From: Flagellimonas flava
GTDB lineage: Bacteria; Bacteroidota; Bacteroidia; Flavobacteriales; Flavobacteriaceae
NCBI RefSeq assembly: GCF_900129665.1
Contig: NZ_FQWL01000001.1
Location: 186,001 to 250,000 of the forward strand
Length of the DNA: 64,000 nt
Direction of reading: 5' to 3'
A program made the position numbers and the translations under genes. The notes under the pieces were generated by a model, which ran no database searches, was not told the DNA's origin, and was given only the letters and a program-made list of their open reading frames with translations. The number at the start of each line of letters is the position of its first letter. Position 1 is the stretch's first letter. Below are positions 8,433 through 16,569 of this stretch, piece after piece.

Positions 8433-9245
8433 CTACTCTAAATGCGAAAGATCTTCTCCCAGTTGTCTATTTTGGTTTAAGCTTTCGATAAGTTCCATTT
8501 CTAAAGGTGAGAGTTCAAAGTCAAAAAGATTAAAATTTTCGGCAATCCGTTTAGAATTAGTGGACTTTGGAATAACGGCCACTCCTCTTTGCAATTGCCA
8601 GCGCAATGCTATCTGAACCGCTGACTTGTTGTGGGTATGTCCAATGCTTAATAATTCTGGAATTTTGGAAACCTCACCCATCATGATTGGCCTCCATGCT
8701 TCCAGTTGAATCCCATGTTTTTTTGCAAAGGTCAATAGTTCTATTTGACCCAAATGGGGGTGCATTTCCACCTGGTTCAAAGATGGAATTATATTGGAGT
8801 TTTGCATTAGATTTTCTAATTGCGCAACGTTAAAATTGCAGACACCGATAGCTTTTGCCCTTCCGTCGTTGTATAATTTTTCAAGGGCTTTATAGGTTTC
8901 TACGTATTTGGATTTTACTGGCCAGTGAATCAAATATAAATCCAGATAGTTGGTCTGTAGACGTTTGAGACTTTTATCGAAGGCTTCTAGAGTTGAGTCA
9001 TATCCTTGTTCGGTATTCCAAACTTTGGAGGTCAAGAAAATGTTCTTCCTTGGAACATCACTTTCCAGAATAGCTTTTCCTACTCCCAGCTCGTTTTTAT
9101 AGGCCGAAGCAGTGTCAATTTTTCGATATCCTGTCTGAAGTGCTGAAAGCACAGCTTCTTCAACTTCGCCATTATCCTTGGCGAAAAGTACACCAAGTCC
9201 AACGGAGGGCATAACCGTTCCTGTGTTAAGGGTGAATCCATTCAT
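8433..9245 (-). CDS. aldo/keto reductase
   Basis: The 270-residue TIM-barrel NADPH oxidoreductase has the intact catalytic tetrad D44, Y49, K74 and H107 (in RKIDTASAYK, LTSKVWN and LIHWP). The C-terminal cofactor segment VAVIPKSTNSKRIAENFNLF is also present, which is typical of the 2,5-diketo-gluconate reductase / prostaglandin F synthase branch. ATG at 9245 (MNGFTLNTG) fits the family; a TTG at 9254 would only add three residues. It stands alone. Substrate is probably a carbonyl compound but is not predictable. Confidence 0.9.
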   Translation of the reverse strand: MNGFTLNTGTVMPSVGLGVLFAKDNGEVEEAVLSALQTGYRKIDTASAYKNELGVGKAILESDVPRKNIFLTSKVWNTEQGYDSTLEAFDKSLKRLQTNYLDLYLIHWPVKSKYVETYKALEKLYNDGRAKAIGVCNFNVAQLENLMQNSNIIPSLNQVEMHPHLGQIELLTFAKKHGIQLEAWRPIMMGEVSKIPELLSIGHTHNKSAVQIALRWQLQRGVAVIPKSTNSKRIAENFNLFDFELSPLEMELIESLNQNRQLGEDLSHLE

Positions 9246-9379
9246 TTGTATCAAGACTTATTACGGAATGGCAAGATAGAAGGTTGATCTCGGGAAAGGA
9301 GGTAGTATTTATTCCAGTTTTTAGCGGATTTATTCTTGTTTGGCAAACACTCTTGGTCGTGGAGATTGCCAGTTTGCGC

Positions 9380-10246
9380 CTATTTCTTTATAGAATCTTT
9401 TTCTTTGTATGCTTCACTCTTTGTTTTAAGGTACTCCCAAACCCCAGCCATATCATCTAAATTGGATAGTTCAGAAAAATCTTTTTGGGATAGGCAATAG
9501 GTTAAAAATCCATCAATATTTTCCTTCGGAATAGCAAAATTTTCCGACATTGTTCTTTTTGAGAATATGGAGAGGATTTTCTTTTCGATTACCAGATTTT
9601 CTTCTCTCGCTACCATATCTTCAAATAACTTGGTCCTACCGGAAATTCTGTTGATGATTTTATGGGGATTTAGAATGACTCCAATGGTGAGGTAATTTAA
9701 AATATTAACTTCCTTGGTCTTCTCCTCCGCTGTCATAAACCTGGCATATTTACCTCTATCTGCCTCCAAAAGAAGTCTTTCACTTTGGGTCATGATACTT
9801 AAATTGGCATTTGGCAGCCCCAATTCCGAAGCATCAACTAGAGGTTTAATACCTAGTTTTGGAGCATCGAGAATCAATTTTCCGGATAGGTTATAGGGAG
9901 TGAGCGTGACTTCGTTTAATTGGACAATATTATCCACCACATTGATGATCACCGACATTTGGCCTAAAATAGTTTCTGTAATTGTGATTTCCTTTGTCAG
10001 ATACTGAACAGCACTTATTTGGATGGTGTCTCCCAATTTCACCTCCAAATTGAAATCACCCTGGGCATCTGTGATCGTTGATTTTTTTGAGTTTAGATTA
10101 ACAACCAGGACATTGGAAACATCATTGGTAAGACTTTGGACCTTACCCTTTATGATAACTGCCTTTTCTTGACCAAGAATCCAATTAGGGTTCCCGAAAA
10201 CAAACAAAAAGGTAAAAACTCCCAGATAGACTTTCGGTATGGTCAC
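9380..10246 (-). CDS. exported protein with carboxypeptidase-regulatory-like beta domain
   Basis: This 288-residue protein starts at GTG 10246 with a signal peptide (VYLGVFTFLFVFGNPNWILGQ). Residues about 30-115 form a carboxypeptidase D regulatory-like (CarbopepD_reg_2) beta-sandwich. It has the usual pattern IIKGKVQSL, DAQGDFNLEVKLGDTIQISA and an ending VVDNIVQLNEVTLTPY, as at the N-terminus of TonB-dependent receptors. There is no plug or barrel here; the C-terminal 170 residues are helical and unrecognised. The family is common in the Bacteroidota periplasm. It is a single gene without clear partners. Confidence 0.75.
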   Translation of the reverse strand: MTIPKVYLGVFTFLFVFGNPNWILGQEKAVIIKGKVQSLTNDVSNVLVVNLNSKKSTITDAQGDFNLEVKLGDTIQISAVQYLTKEITITETILGQMSVIINVVDNIVQLNEVTLTPYNLSGKLILDAPKLGIKPLVDASELGLPNANLSIMTQSERLLLEADRGKYARFMTAEEKTKEVNILNYLTIGVILNPHKIINRISGRTKLFEDMVAREENLVIEKKILSIFSKRTMSENFAIPKENIDGFLTYCLSQKDFSELSNLDDMAGVWEYLKTKSEAYKEKDSIKK

Positions 10247-10359
10247 GCCTTATTTCTTGGTTAACAAGAAAACTATAAAACTTTGGCTGCACGATTGTGG
10301 GTAAACGTGGTAAATTGTTGTTAAATAATTGGGGTGATATTGTTTGATTTATGTGGAGA

Positions 10360-10914
10360 CTAGCCTGATATGTTTTTAAAGTCCGACTCCAATATGGCGT
10401 AATGGAAATTATCTGACCATCCCTGTTTTAATGGGAGTACTTGTCGCTTTCTTCCTTCCCTGGTCATTCCTACTTTTTCCAAAACCCTTATACTTCCAAG
10501 ATTTTCCACCGCGCAACCCGCCTCAATGCGATGAAGCCCAAGTTTGCGAAATCCAAACTCCAAAATTTTATTCAGCGCTTCCGTGGCATATCCTTTTTTC
10601 CAAAAATCCGAATGGAGCTTGTACCACACCTCACCTATCTTGAATTTGGGTGCACCCAGGTTTAAAGCGATCAACCCAATAAATTCTTGACTTTCGACAT
10701 GTGCTATTTTTAAAGTGAAACAATTGGCATCCCCGTTCGTATTCTTTTCAATCCACCCTTTGATGAGTTCCTCCGTTTGGACTATGCTTTCCGGAATCCC
10801 GAGTGTATTGTACCTGTCCGTTTCAGGTAGGGAATGTAATTCGTGTATTTTTTCCAAATCCGATAAAGAAATTGGACTTAGGAGCAATCTTTGGGTTTGA
10901 AGTTTAATATCCAT
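10360..10914 (-). CDS. GNAT acetyltransferase, RimJ/RimL type
   Basis: The 184-residue protein fits the RimJ/RimL branch of GNAT enzymes: LQTQRLLLSPIS at the start, IGLIALN in strand 4, GYATEALNKILEFGF as the acetyl-CoA pyrophosphate loop and helix, and GSIRVLEKVGMTREG near the end. It acetylates amino groups from acetyl-CoA; the target (ribosomal protein N-terminus, amino acid or drug) is unknown. It has a promoter with both boxes on the minus strand (10979-11006) and a 12-bp palindrome at the predicted transcription start, so its expression may be controlled. Confidence 0.88.
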   Translation of the reverse strand: MDIKLQTQRLLLSPISLSDLEKIHELHSLPETDRYNTLGIPESIVQTEELIKGWIEKNTNGDANCFTLKIAHVESQEFIGLIALNLGAPKFKIGEVWYKLHSDFWKKGYATEALNKILEFGFRKLGLHRIEAGCAVENLGSIRVLEKVGMTREGRKRQVLPLKQGWSDNFHYAILESDFKNISG

Positions 10915-10966
10915 TCGCTCTTTTTAGCACTGGGTAAACATGCAGATGTATTATAGTACTCGAACT

Positions 10967-10978
10967 ACCACATGTGGT
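10967..10978. promoter_or_regulatory. 12-bp palindrome, possible operator
   Basis: ACCACATGTGGT is a perfect palindrome that begins directly after the -7 box of the GNAT promoter on the minus strand, so it would cover the transcription start. This placement suits a repressor site. The regulator is unknown. Confidence 0.35.
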
Positions 10979-11006
10979 CAAACCTACAAAATATGTTTCA
11001 GTCCAA
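10979..11006 (-). promoter_or_regulatory. promoter of the RimJ/RimL-type GNAT gene
   Basis: On the minus strand TTG (11004-11006) is followed after 17 nt by TAGGTTTG (10979-10986), matching the Bacteroidota consensus TTG-N17-23-TAnnTTTG. It gives a leader of about 60 nt before ATG 10914. Confidence 0.55.
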
Positions 11007-11035
11007 AAACCGAATATCCCTACTGTCATGTTTAA

Positions 11036-11332
11036 TCACTTTGTAAAGTCGTCAATCTCCCTAAAAATTTCTACAGAGATTCGTTCACCTAGCTCATGCA
11101 TGGATTGCATTTGACTGGTTTTGCTATCCTGCCAAAACTTTTCCCAATCACTGAGGGTATCCCACCTTGCAATGGTCTTTATTTGTTCAGGGTTCCCTTC
11201 ATTCTGGAGCATAAAGCTACCCCTGGCACCTGTTACTTCCTCATGTATTCTATTGGTTGTGCTTTTCCAAGTTTGCACGAAGCGGTCTTTTTTTTCAGGT
11301 GCTACCTTCCAGTTATAGATGATACGTATCAT
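11036..11332 (-). CDS. antibiotic biosynthesis monooxygenase (ABM) domain protein
   Basis: The 98-residue ferredoxin-like dimeric alpha/beta barrel begins MIRIIYNWKVAPEKKDRFVQTW and has the later motif RWDTLSDWEKFWQDS, the usual ABM/DUF4937 pattern (edge strand, helix, W-rich turn). Some members are heme-degrading or quinol monooxygenases, others have no known activity; no heme or flavin ligand can be assigned here. It lies 34 bp downstream of the next minus-strand gene's stop, so the two could be co-transcribed. Confidence 0.75.
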   Translation of the reverse strand: MIRIIYNWKVAPEKKDRFVQTWKSTTNRIHEEVTGARGSFMLQNEGNPEQIKTIARWDTLSDWEKFWQDSKTSQMQSMHELGERISVEIFREIDDFTK

Positions 11333-11366
11333 TTATTATGTTTTATTAAGTTGAACCACTTTCATA

Positions 11367-12263
11367 TCAGGCATGGGATAATACCGGAAACCGCCATTTG
11401 ACATTATTGAAGTAATCGATATTGTCCTTGAGGACAAACAAAGTATCTGCCGATTTTAAGGGACTTCTTTCATAACCTATGTCATCTAGGGGGGTAAATC
11501 CCAATACTACCTTTTTTATGGATGTGTTGACAATTGATGAAATTACCGAGGTTAATTGAATGGTGGTTCCAGAAAACACATCATCCAAGTGCAGGGTATC
11601 ACCTTGAAAATCAGCAATAACAACGGTATCAAGTTCGGTAAGATGGTAAATGCTGTTTTTCTTTAACCACAAGCAATAAAACATAATAAGGGAGAGATTC
11701 TCCCTAGCAGAAACCTTTGCTATCGCAATGGACGTTCTAATGGCATTCATAAGTAATTCCCTATCCTCTTTTTTGTCTAGGTCAAGCCTTTTTAAAGGTG
11801 GCATTTTTCCTGAAGGGTTTACTTGGATGGAATGCTGATGTTCTTCAACTATTCCAAAATTGAATTTAGGATAGAAATCAAGAACACTATCGTTGGCAAA
11901 AAGGTAGACAAAATCTGAGTTATCTTTCCACTGGCTAATGACCCATTGCAGCAGGAACCTGCTCAGACCTAAACGACGGTAATCGGGATCTGTCATTACA
12001 GTGCCAATTTGAATACCCGATTTTCGCTGATTTTCAATAACAAAATCAATTTTTGTAACTGAAACATTTGAAACTATTTTGTTTTTATGTAGCAGTGCAT
12101 AGGGAATATAATTGTCGTCCCAAAACCCTTTTTGATACCAATCTTCAAAGTTAAAATCAAAGGTTGTTTCCGTCAATTCGTTGAAACTACGGCGTAATTC
12201 CGGGTCATTTTTAAAATTTTGTACCAGTGTGTATGAGCGGCGGCCCAGGTCTACAGTCTGCAT
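11367..12263 (-). CDS. GNAT N-acetyltransferase, two-domain
   Basis: The 298-residue protein has a GNAT domain in its first half. IGTVMTDPDYRRLGLSRFLLQWVISQW carries the acetyl-CoA loop (R/QxxGx-G/A variant RRLGLS), followed by FVYLFANDSVLDFYPKFNF. The second half (about 150-298) is a further alpha/beta unit of the kind found in Eis-like or unannotated GNATs (LTELDTVVIADFQGDTLHLDDVF). Substrate unknown. ATG 12263 is a good start. The ABM gene follows at 34 bp. Confidence 0.8.
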   Translation of the reverse strand: MQTVDLGRRSYTLVQNFKNDPELRRSFNELTETTFDFNFEDWYQKGFWDDNYIPYALLHKNKIVSNVSVTKIDFVIENQRKSGIQIGTVMTDPDYRRLGLSRFLLQWVISQWKDNSDFVYLFANDSVLDFYPKFNFGIVEEHQHSIQVNPSGKMPPLKRLDLDKKEDRELLMNAIRTSIAIAKVSARENLSLIMFYCLWLKKNSIYHLTELDTVVIADFQGDTLHLDDVFSGTTIQLTSVISSIVNTSIKKVVLGFTPLDDIGYERSPLKSADTLFVLKDNIDYFNNVKWRFPVLSHA

Positions 12264-12313
12264 AGGTTTGTAGTAACGATTTATAAGTCAATAGGTAGCG
12301 AACGGCTATGGTA

Positions 12314-13675
12314 TTAGTTGTTTTCTTTTTTCAGGATATAGTAATTATACACATTGTCTTCGCGATACTGGTTATGCTCTATAGTGATTCGGTTATTACC
12401 TTTCATCCAGGTATTGTTTCCAATATAGGTTTTTAGTGTATCAATGCTTTCCTGGCCTAAATATTGAATGGTTGGCCCGTCTTGGGAAGATTGAATCTCA
12501 AGCGATTGGGTGGCACCTCTTATCAGCCCTGTATAGGTTCCTTCGATAGCACTAAAATCACTATCTGCTTCAACAATATCGAACTCTTTTCGCTCCAATA
12601 GCTTCCAGGTTACTTCATCGGCAAAAAAGTTCCCTCCATGAGGTCCTGTAGTGTTTACCAAACAAATGATATATAAATCTTCATCTGGGAAATATCTTGT
12701 TTCTGATAGGAACCCGTTTATTCCACCCCCATGGGCAATTTCACGGTGTCCATTATCCAAAAAATTAACCAACCCTTTGGCATAGCTAACCGGAGTGCCA
12801 TCTCCTAACCGATCCGGAGTAATCAACGATTGGTACATGGGTTTTGTCAATACTTTTCCTGTATGTAAGGCCCTCATCCAAATCAATAAATCTCCGGCGG
12901 TACTGCAAAGAGAACCTGCGGCGTAGGGCCAGGTATGATTCAAATAGGGTTTTTGCTGAAGTCCATCAGGTGTATAGTTGTAACCGTAGACCTTGTTTTT
13001 AACCACCTCACTTGTTGAACAGTAGCTGGTGTTCTCCATACCCAAGGGTTCAAACAATTCTTGTTTTAAAAATTCCTCATAACTTTTTCCGCTAACTTTT
13101 TCTATGATCAGGCCCAGAAAAAAATAAGCGGAGTTATTGTATATGAGCGCTTCATTGGGTTCGAATAAAAACTCGTTTGCTTCTACCAATCGCACCAAGG
13201 TATCCCTTGGCTGCTGTTGTATGGATAAATCCCAAAACTCGGGAATCTCCGTATAACTGGGAATACCAGAGGTATGGTTCAATAAGTTGGCGATGGTAAC
13301 TGCTCTCCCTTTGGTATCAAAGCCTAGGTAATCCGTGAAATCATCGTTCAAGGCAAGTTTTTTGGCCTCAACCAATTTTAGGATGGCCGCTGCTGTAAAC
13401 TGCTTGGTGACAGAGCCTATTTCGAATTGCCCATCAACGGGCATGGGAACTGAAAGTTCCAGACTGGCCATACCATAGGCTTTTTTCAAAAGCGTCTTGT
13501 TTTCTTGAAACACGATTAGCGATCCACCGGCTATTTGAGCACTATCAATACTTGACTGAAATAAGGAGTCCACATATTTTTCAAGTGGCGTATCAGCGTG
13601 GGTTTTCTTTTTTTGTTGGCAACTTGCAGAGAACAGTGCGATTAAGGTGATTGATAAAAGTATGCTTTGTTTCAT
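12314..13675 (-). CDS. beta-lactamase-fold serine hydrolase, lipoprotein
   Basis: The 453-residue protein has a lipoprotein signal (Cys19 in LFSASCQQ) and a class C beta-lactamase / D-aminopeptidase fold. The catalytic motifs are present: SxxK as S88-V-T-K91, YxN as Y179-N-N181 and HGG at 315-317 in place of KTG. These enzymes are mostly esterases or peptidases acting on D-amino-acid or peptide substrates; true beta-lactamase activity is unlikely with HGG. A C-terminal beta domain (about 365-453) follows, as in many such proteins. It stands alone, anchored to the cell envelope. Confidence 0.9.
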   Translation of the reverse strand: MKQSILLSITLIALFSASCQQKKKTHADTPLEKYVDSLFQSSIDSAQIAGGSLIVFQENKTLLKKAYGMASLELSVPMPVDGQFEIGSVTKQFTAAAILKLVEAKKLALNDDFTDYLGFDTKGRAVTIANLLNHTSGIPSYTEIPEFWDLSIQQQPRDTLVRLVEANEFLFEPNEALIYNNSAYFFLGLIIEKVSGKSYEEFLKQELFEPLGMENTSYCSTSEVVKNKVYGYNYTPDGLQQKPYLNHTWPYAAGSLCSTAGDLLIWMRALHTGKVLTKPMYQSLITPDRLGDGTPVSYAKGLVNFLDNGHREIAHGGGINGFLSETRYFPDEDLYIICLVNTTGPHGGNFFADEVTWKLLERKEFDIVEADSDFSAIEGTYTGLIRGATQSLEIQSSQDGPTIQYLGQESIDTLKTYIGNNTWMKGNNRITIEHNQYREDNVYNYYILKKENN

Positions 13676-13895
13676 GGATTACGTTTTTTGATGATTGGAG
13701 ATGGGGTCAAATCTTGAATTGTCTGACCTAACCCAGTGATCTGTATGTCATGTTTGGATTTTATGATGTAACCTGCCAACTGCTGGTCATGCTTCAGTTT
13801 ACAATATACTTTAATTTAACGAAGAAGCGGTTTGGGTATCCACCCAAACCGCTTTTATTATTATCATGTCTGAAGACGCTTTTTTGATTTTTGCT
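13676..13895. other. 220-bp intergenic stretch with one strong hairpin
   Basis: No open frame of note lies here. It holds the hairpin at 13825-13854 and the upstream region of the serine hydrolase gene, in which I find no TAnnTTTG match on the minus strand. Confidence 0.5.
13825..13854 (-). terminator. hairpin terminator after the VOC gene
   Basis: AAGCGGTTTGGGT pairs perfectly over 13 bp with ACCCAAACCGCTT around a 4-nt loop, 41 bp downstream of the VOC stop. On the minus strand the following sequence (CTTCGTTAAATT) has only a poor T-tract; on the plus strand it is T-rich (TTTTATTATTA), so it could work in both directions. Confidence 0.65.
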
Positions 13896-14321
13896 TTAGG
13901 TTGCAGTTGCGTAGCTGTTTTTTTCCTCAGGTACTTCGCTTAAGTACTGTACAAATTCGTACTGATTGCCATCGGCATCGGCGAAATAATCGCGAATCCT
14001 AAACTGTTCCGTTTCCTTCGGAAAATCCCTTTTGTAGCCGTTGCTCAAAAGGTTATTGGCTATTTCCTCCACATTGGGAACTACAAAGCCAATGTGGTTG
14101 ATTCCAGCTTTATCATAGTCTTTTTCTGGCCTTATGTCGCTTACTCTGGCCTGATTTAGAGCAACATAGGTATGGTCGTCGCCTAGATGTACCCATTCTC
14201 TGGTACCATTTCCTCCACCCCTGACTTTAAAATGGGGAAAAGCGGTCTGGAAGAACCGTATGGCTTCCTGAAGATTTTGGACGGTAATATTGGCGTGTTC
14301 CAAATATATACTTTGTGTCAT
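13896..14321 (-). CDS. VOC (glyoxalase/bleomycin-resistance fold) family protein
   Basis: This 141-residue protein has the paired beta-alpha-beta-beta-beta units of the vicinal oxygen chelate fold. It starts with YLEHANITVQNLQEAIRFFQTAF and has GINHIGFVVPNVEEIANNLLSNGY in the middle and DADGNQYEFVQYL at the end. Candidate metal ligands are H9, H76-region histidine (INHIGF) and the final glutamate (YEFVQ). It could be a lyase, dioxygenase-like protein or binding protein. The gene lies downstream of a GAF-LuxR regulator on the same strand with 114 bp between them. Confidence 0.85.
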   Translation of the reverse strand: MTQSIYLEHANITVQNLQEAIRFFQTAFPHFKVRGGGNGTREWVHLGDDHTYVALNQARVSDIRPEKDYDKAGINHIGFVVPNVEEIANNLLSNGYKRDFPKETEQFRIRDYFADADGNQYEFVQYLSEVPEEKNSYATAT

Positions 14322-14435
14322 ACTGTTTACTTTTTGGTTCCCAACAAAGGTCTAAACTGCAAATGGGCTAAAAAACGACCCTAGGTACAGAAAGATACCT
14401 GTACTAAAGTATAGTGTACTGTAGAATAGCTAAAG

Positions 14436-15362
14436 TTAAATGCTAAAAAGGCCCCTTTTTAGACCAATGTCAACGGCCTCGGTTCTATTGGTTGCATTCA
14501 GTTTGGAAAGGAGGGAGGTGATATGGAATTTAACCGTACGTTCCGCAATGTATAATTGCTCACCGATCTGTTTATTGGTAAGCCCTTCCTTGATCAATTT
14601 TAATACCTCCAGCTCGCGTTTGGTAATGGGCATTTCTGGATAGGCAAACTCCTTTGATGATGTTTCAGTACGATCAGCGGATGCCGTCTCTTTGAGGAGT
14701 TGACTTAAATCTTTTTGTAGCTCTCTTGTTTTTTGAAGTGCCTCGTCACTCTTTGCACTTTCCAAACAGGAAATTATAACCTCCAGTTTTGGAAAGAACA
14801 CGGTCTTGGATACGCGCTCCATAGTAGCGCTTGCAGGGTTTGGAATTACAGGATTTAGGGACTGCTGCAGCCGGGTGCGCTGTATGGCGGTACCCACCAA
14901 TTCACCAATGGTATTTAGGATGGTGAGTTCTTTAGCCTCGAGCATCCGGGTTTCCTTGCTTAGCAAGTTGATGAGTCCCACTTTTTGTCTATCCATGATA
15001 ATTGGAATTGTGGCGTGGTACTTGAGTCCGTTGGTGCCCGAGCTGATATCCCGCAATCTCGAGCAAGCAATTTCACTGATGTTCATCGCCTGGTCCATAT
15101 CGTCGGACAAGTACTGTTTGATGCAGTAGCACCATCCTGAGAGGCGTTCGGGATGATTACCCAGTGCTGGCGGCAGATTGTGAGAGACAGCTAGGTATAC
15201 CGACTTATTGTCGGGCTCCGTAAGCCAAATCCAACCCGTGTCCATGGCTAAAATTTCAGCTGTCTTCTCCAGTGATTTGCGCAAGGCTGAATGCAGCGAA
15301 AACTCTTTGTTCAGATGACTCGCTATATCATATAAATGGGAGAAGTATTCAGCATCGTTCAT
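14436..15362 (-). CDS. GAF-domain LuxR-type transcription regulator
   Basis: The 308-residue protein has an N-terminal GAF-like sensor (about 15-165; LEKTAEILAMDTGWIWLTEPDNKSVYLAVS, LINLLSKETRMLEAKELTILNTIGELVGTAIQRT). A linker follows, then a C-terminal LuxR/FixJ helix-turn-helix at about 245-305 (KRELEVLKLIKEGLTNKQI, AERTVKFHITSLLSKLNA). There is no receiver domain, so the signal is probably a small ligand or redox state sensed by GAF. Two copies of ATTTGACCGG lie in its upstream region. The VOC gene downstream is a possible target or operon partner. Confidence 0.88.
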   Translation of the reverse strand: MNDAEYFSHLYDIASHLNKEFSLHSALRKSLEKTAEILAMDTGWIWLTEPDNKSVYLAVSHNLPPALGNHPERLSGWCYCIKQYLSDDMDQAMNISEIACSRLRDISSGTNGLKYHATIPIIMDRQKVGLINLLSKETRMLEAKELTILNTIGELVGTAIQRTRLQQSLNPVIPNPASATMERVSKTVFFPKLEVIISCLESAKSDEALQKTRELQKDLSQLLKETASADRTETSSKEFAYPEMPITKRELEVLKLIKEGLTNKQIGEQLYIAERTVKFHITSLLSKLNATNRTEAVDIGLKRGLFSI

Positions 15363-15376
15363 TGTGGAAAACTAGG

Positions 15377-15476
15377 ATTTGACCGGAGCATCAGAACGGT
15401 ATGTGTTGCCCCATGTTGCTGTTATAAATATAAGATTATTAAATAGCCCTAAGCGGCTGGGTCGGAATTTGACCGG
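15377..15476. repeat. pair of direct repeats ATTTGACCGG upstream of the LuxR-type gene
   Basis: ATTTGACCGG occurs at 15377-15386 and again at 15467-15476, 90 bp apart start to start, in the 147-bp gap before the regulator. The flanks are also alike (GGATTT / GGAATTT). The first copy lies 15 bp from the start codon. Such a pair could be an operator, perhaps for autoregulation; this is inference. Confidence 0.45.
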
Positions 15477-15509
15477 TAATACATCACAAATTGTAGAAAT
15501 ATTTTGGAC

Positions 15510-15812
15510 TTATTCTGCAAACACCGAATAATGGCTAACAGTTCCAGGGAAATCTATTAAATATTGCCTATCATCTTCATAGTATTTGGCTTCTTCCAAA
15601 TTTGGTCCGGTGAAGTTCGCAATTGTGGCTAAATCGGTCCAATAGGTTAATAGTCTAAAATATGTGACCCCGCCCTTATCGCGCTTAAGAAACGAAAGTT
15701 TCACAAAGCCTTTTGTTTTTTTGTAATCGGGGATGTCCCGTTCTTCAATAATTTTGGCATACACCTCCGAGTGCTCCAACCTAGTTTGTCCTTCCCAGAT
15801 TCTTACTATCAT
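15510..15812 (-). CDS. ABM-like small protein
   Basis: The 100-residue protein (MIVRIWEGQTRLEHSEVYAKI ... GFVKLSFLKRDKGGVTYFRLLTYWTDLATIANF ... EAKYYEDDRQYLIDFPGTVSHYSVF) has the ferredoxin-like layout of antibiotic-biosynthesis-monooxygenase family members, with the typical W in YWTD. Activity cannot be predicted. Its ATG at 15812 overlaps the end of the upstream N-acetyltransferase gene by 32 bp, so the two are translationally coupled as the last genes of a three-gene operon. Confidence 0.75.
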   Translation of the reverse strand: MIVRIWEGQTRLEHSEVYAKIIEERDIPDYKKTKGFVKLSFLKRDKGGVTYFRLLTYWTDLATIANFTGPNLEEAKYYEDDRQYLIDFPGTVSHYSVFAE

Positions 15813-16569
15813 TTGTTCCTAATTCAATGTGAAAATATTCCTTTAATTTAGATTCAAACTCTTCTTCATTAAATTCGATAAGCCGTTCTTTTCCCGATTG
15901 TGAAATTTTCAACTGCGTATTGTTCAAGGTGACCCTACCATTTTCTTTGGCAATTGAAATCACCTTTTTTTGGGTAAAGTGGGATTCCTTGCAACTTTGA
16001 TGGTACTTGCAGCGGGCTTTAAATTCTATTAGCTCCCTTTCCTGAGTGGAAAATATATATTGAGGGGAGACCAAATCGTTTTGAATTTCATTGACTCGTA
16101 TATAGGAGGAGTTGTAATGGTCAAAACTAAATTGTCCGTACCTGTCGGATATTACTTCGCCAAAGGTTATCGGTAGTGGATGAAGAGAAAATTTACCAAA
16201 ACCAACATCAACCAAAAAATCTTGGTTTTCCAAAGTGACCAACAACACCAAATGGTCATATTCAGGGCTATAGGAATTGTCTTTTCCATAAGTCCGAGCG
16301 GAAATCAGTCTTGATTTGAAGCCAAGCTCATTCAGCAATTGATTAAAAAGACCATTAAGTTCATAACAAAATCCACCGCGTCCACTTTCAACGATTTTAT
16401 AAAAAAAACTATTGGTGTCCAATGTGATTGGTATACCATAGTGGATATCCAAGTTTTCAAAGGGAACGCTTAATAGGTGTGCTCTTTGAAGTTGGAAGAG
16501 CGTATCCCTTGTTACTTTTATGGGTTGGGCATAATTTATTCTTTGAAGATATTTTTTGGTATCTATCAT
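15781..16569 (-). CDS. arylamine N-acetyltransferase
   Basis: The 262-residue enzyme transfers acetyl groups from acetyl-CoA to arylamines, hydrazines or related substrates. The catalytic triad is intact: C68 in RGGFCYELN, H106 in YDHLVLL and D121 in LVDVGFG. Length is at the usual 260-280. The gene overlaps the upstream flavodoxin-fold gene by 4 bp (ATGA) and the downstream ABM gene by 32 bp, so all three form an operon. The stretch is AT-rich relative to core genes (one 60-base line at 15841 has 19 G/C). Nucleotide context suggests an acquired detoxification set, which is inference. Confidence 0.9.
   Translation of the reverse strand: MIDTKKYLQRINYAQPIKVTRDTLFQLQRAHLLSVPFENLDIHYGIPITLDTNSFFYKIVESGRGGFCYELNGLFNQLLNELGFKSRLISARTYGKDNSYSPEYDHLVLLVTLENQDFLVDVGFGKFSLHPLPITFGEVISDRYGQFSFDHYNSSYIRVNEIQNDLVSPQYIFSTQERELIEFKARCKYHQSCKESHFTQKKVISIAKENGRVTLNNTQLKISQSGKERLIEFNEEEFESKLKEYFHIELGTNDSKNLGRTN

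Noticed and set aside
14383..14405. Inverted repeat GTACAG...CTGTAC between the LuxR-type and VOC genes
   Set aside because: The stem is only 6 bp with no T-tract; a binding site is possible but not supported.
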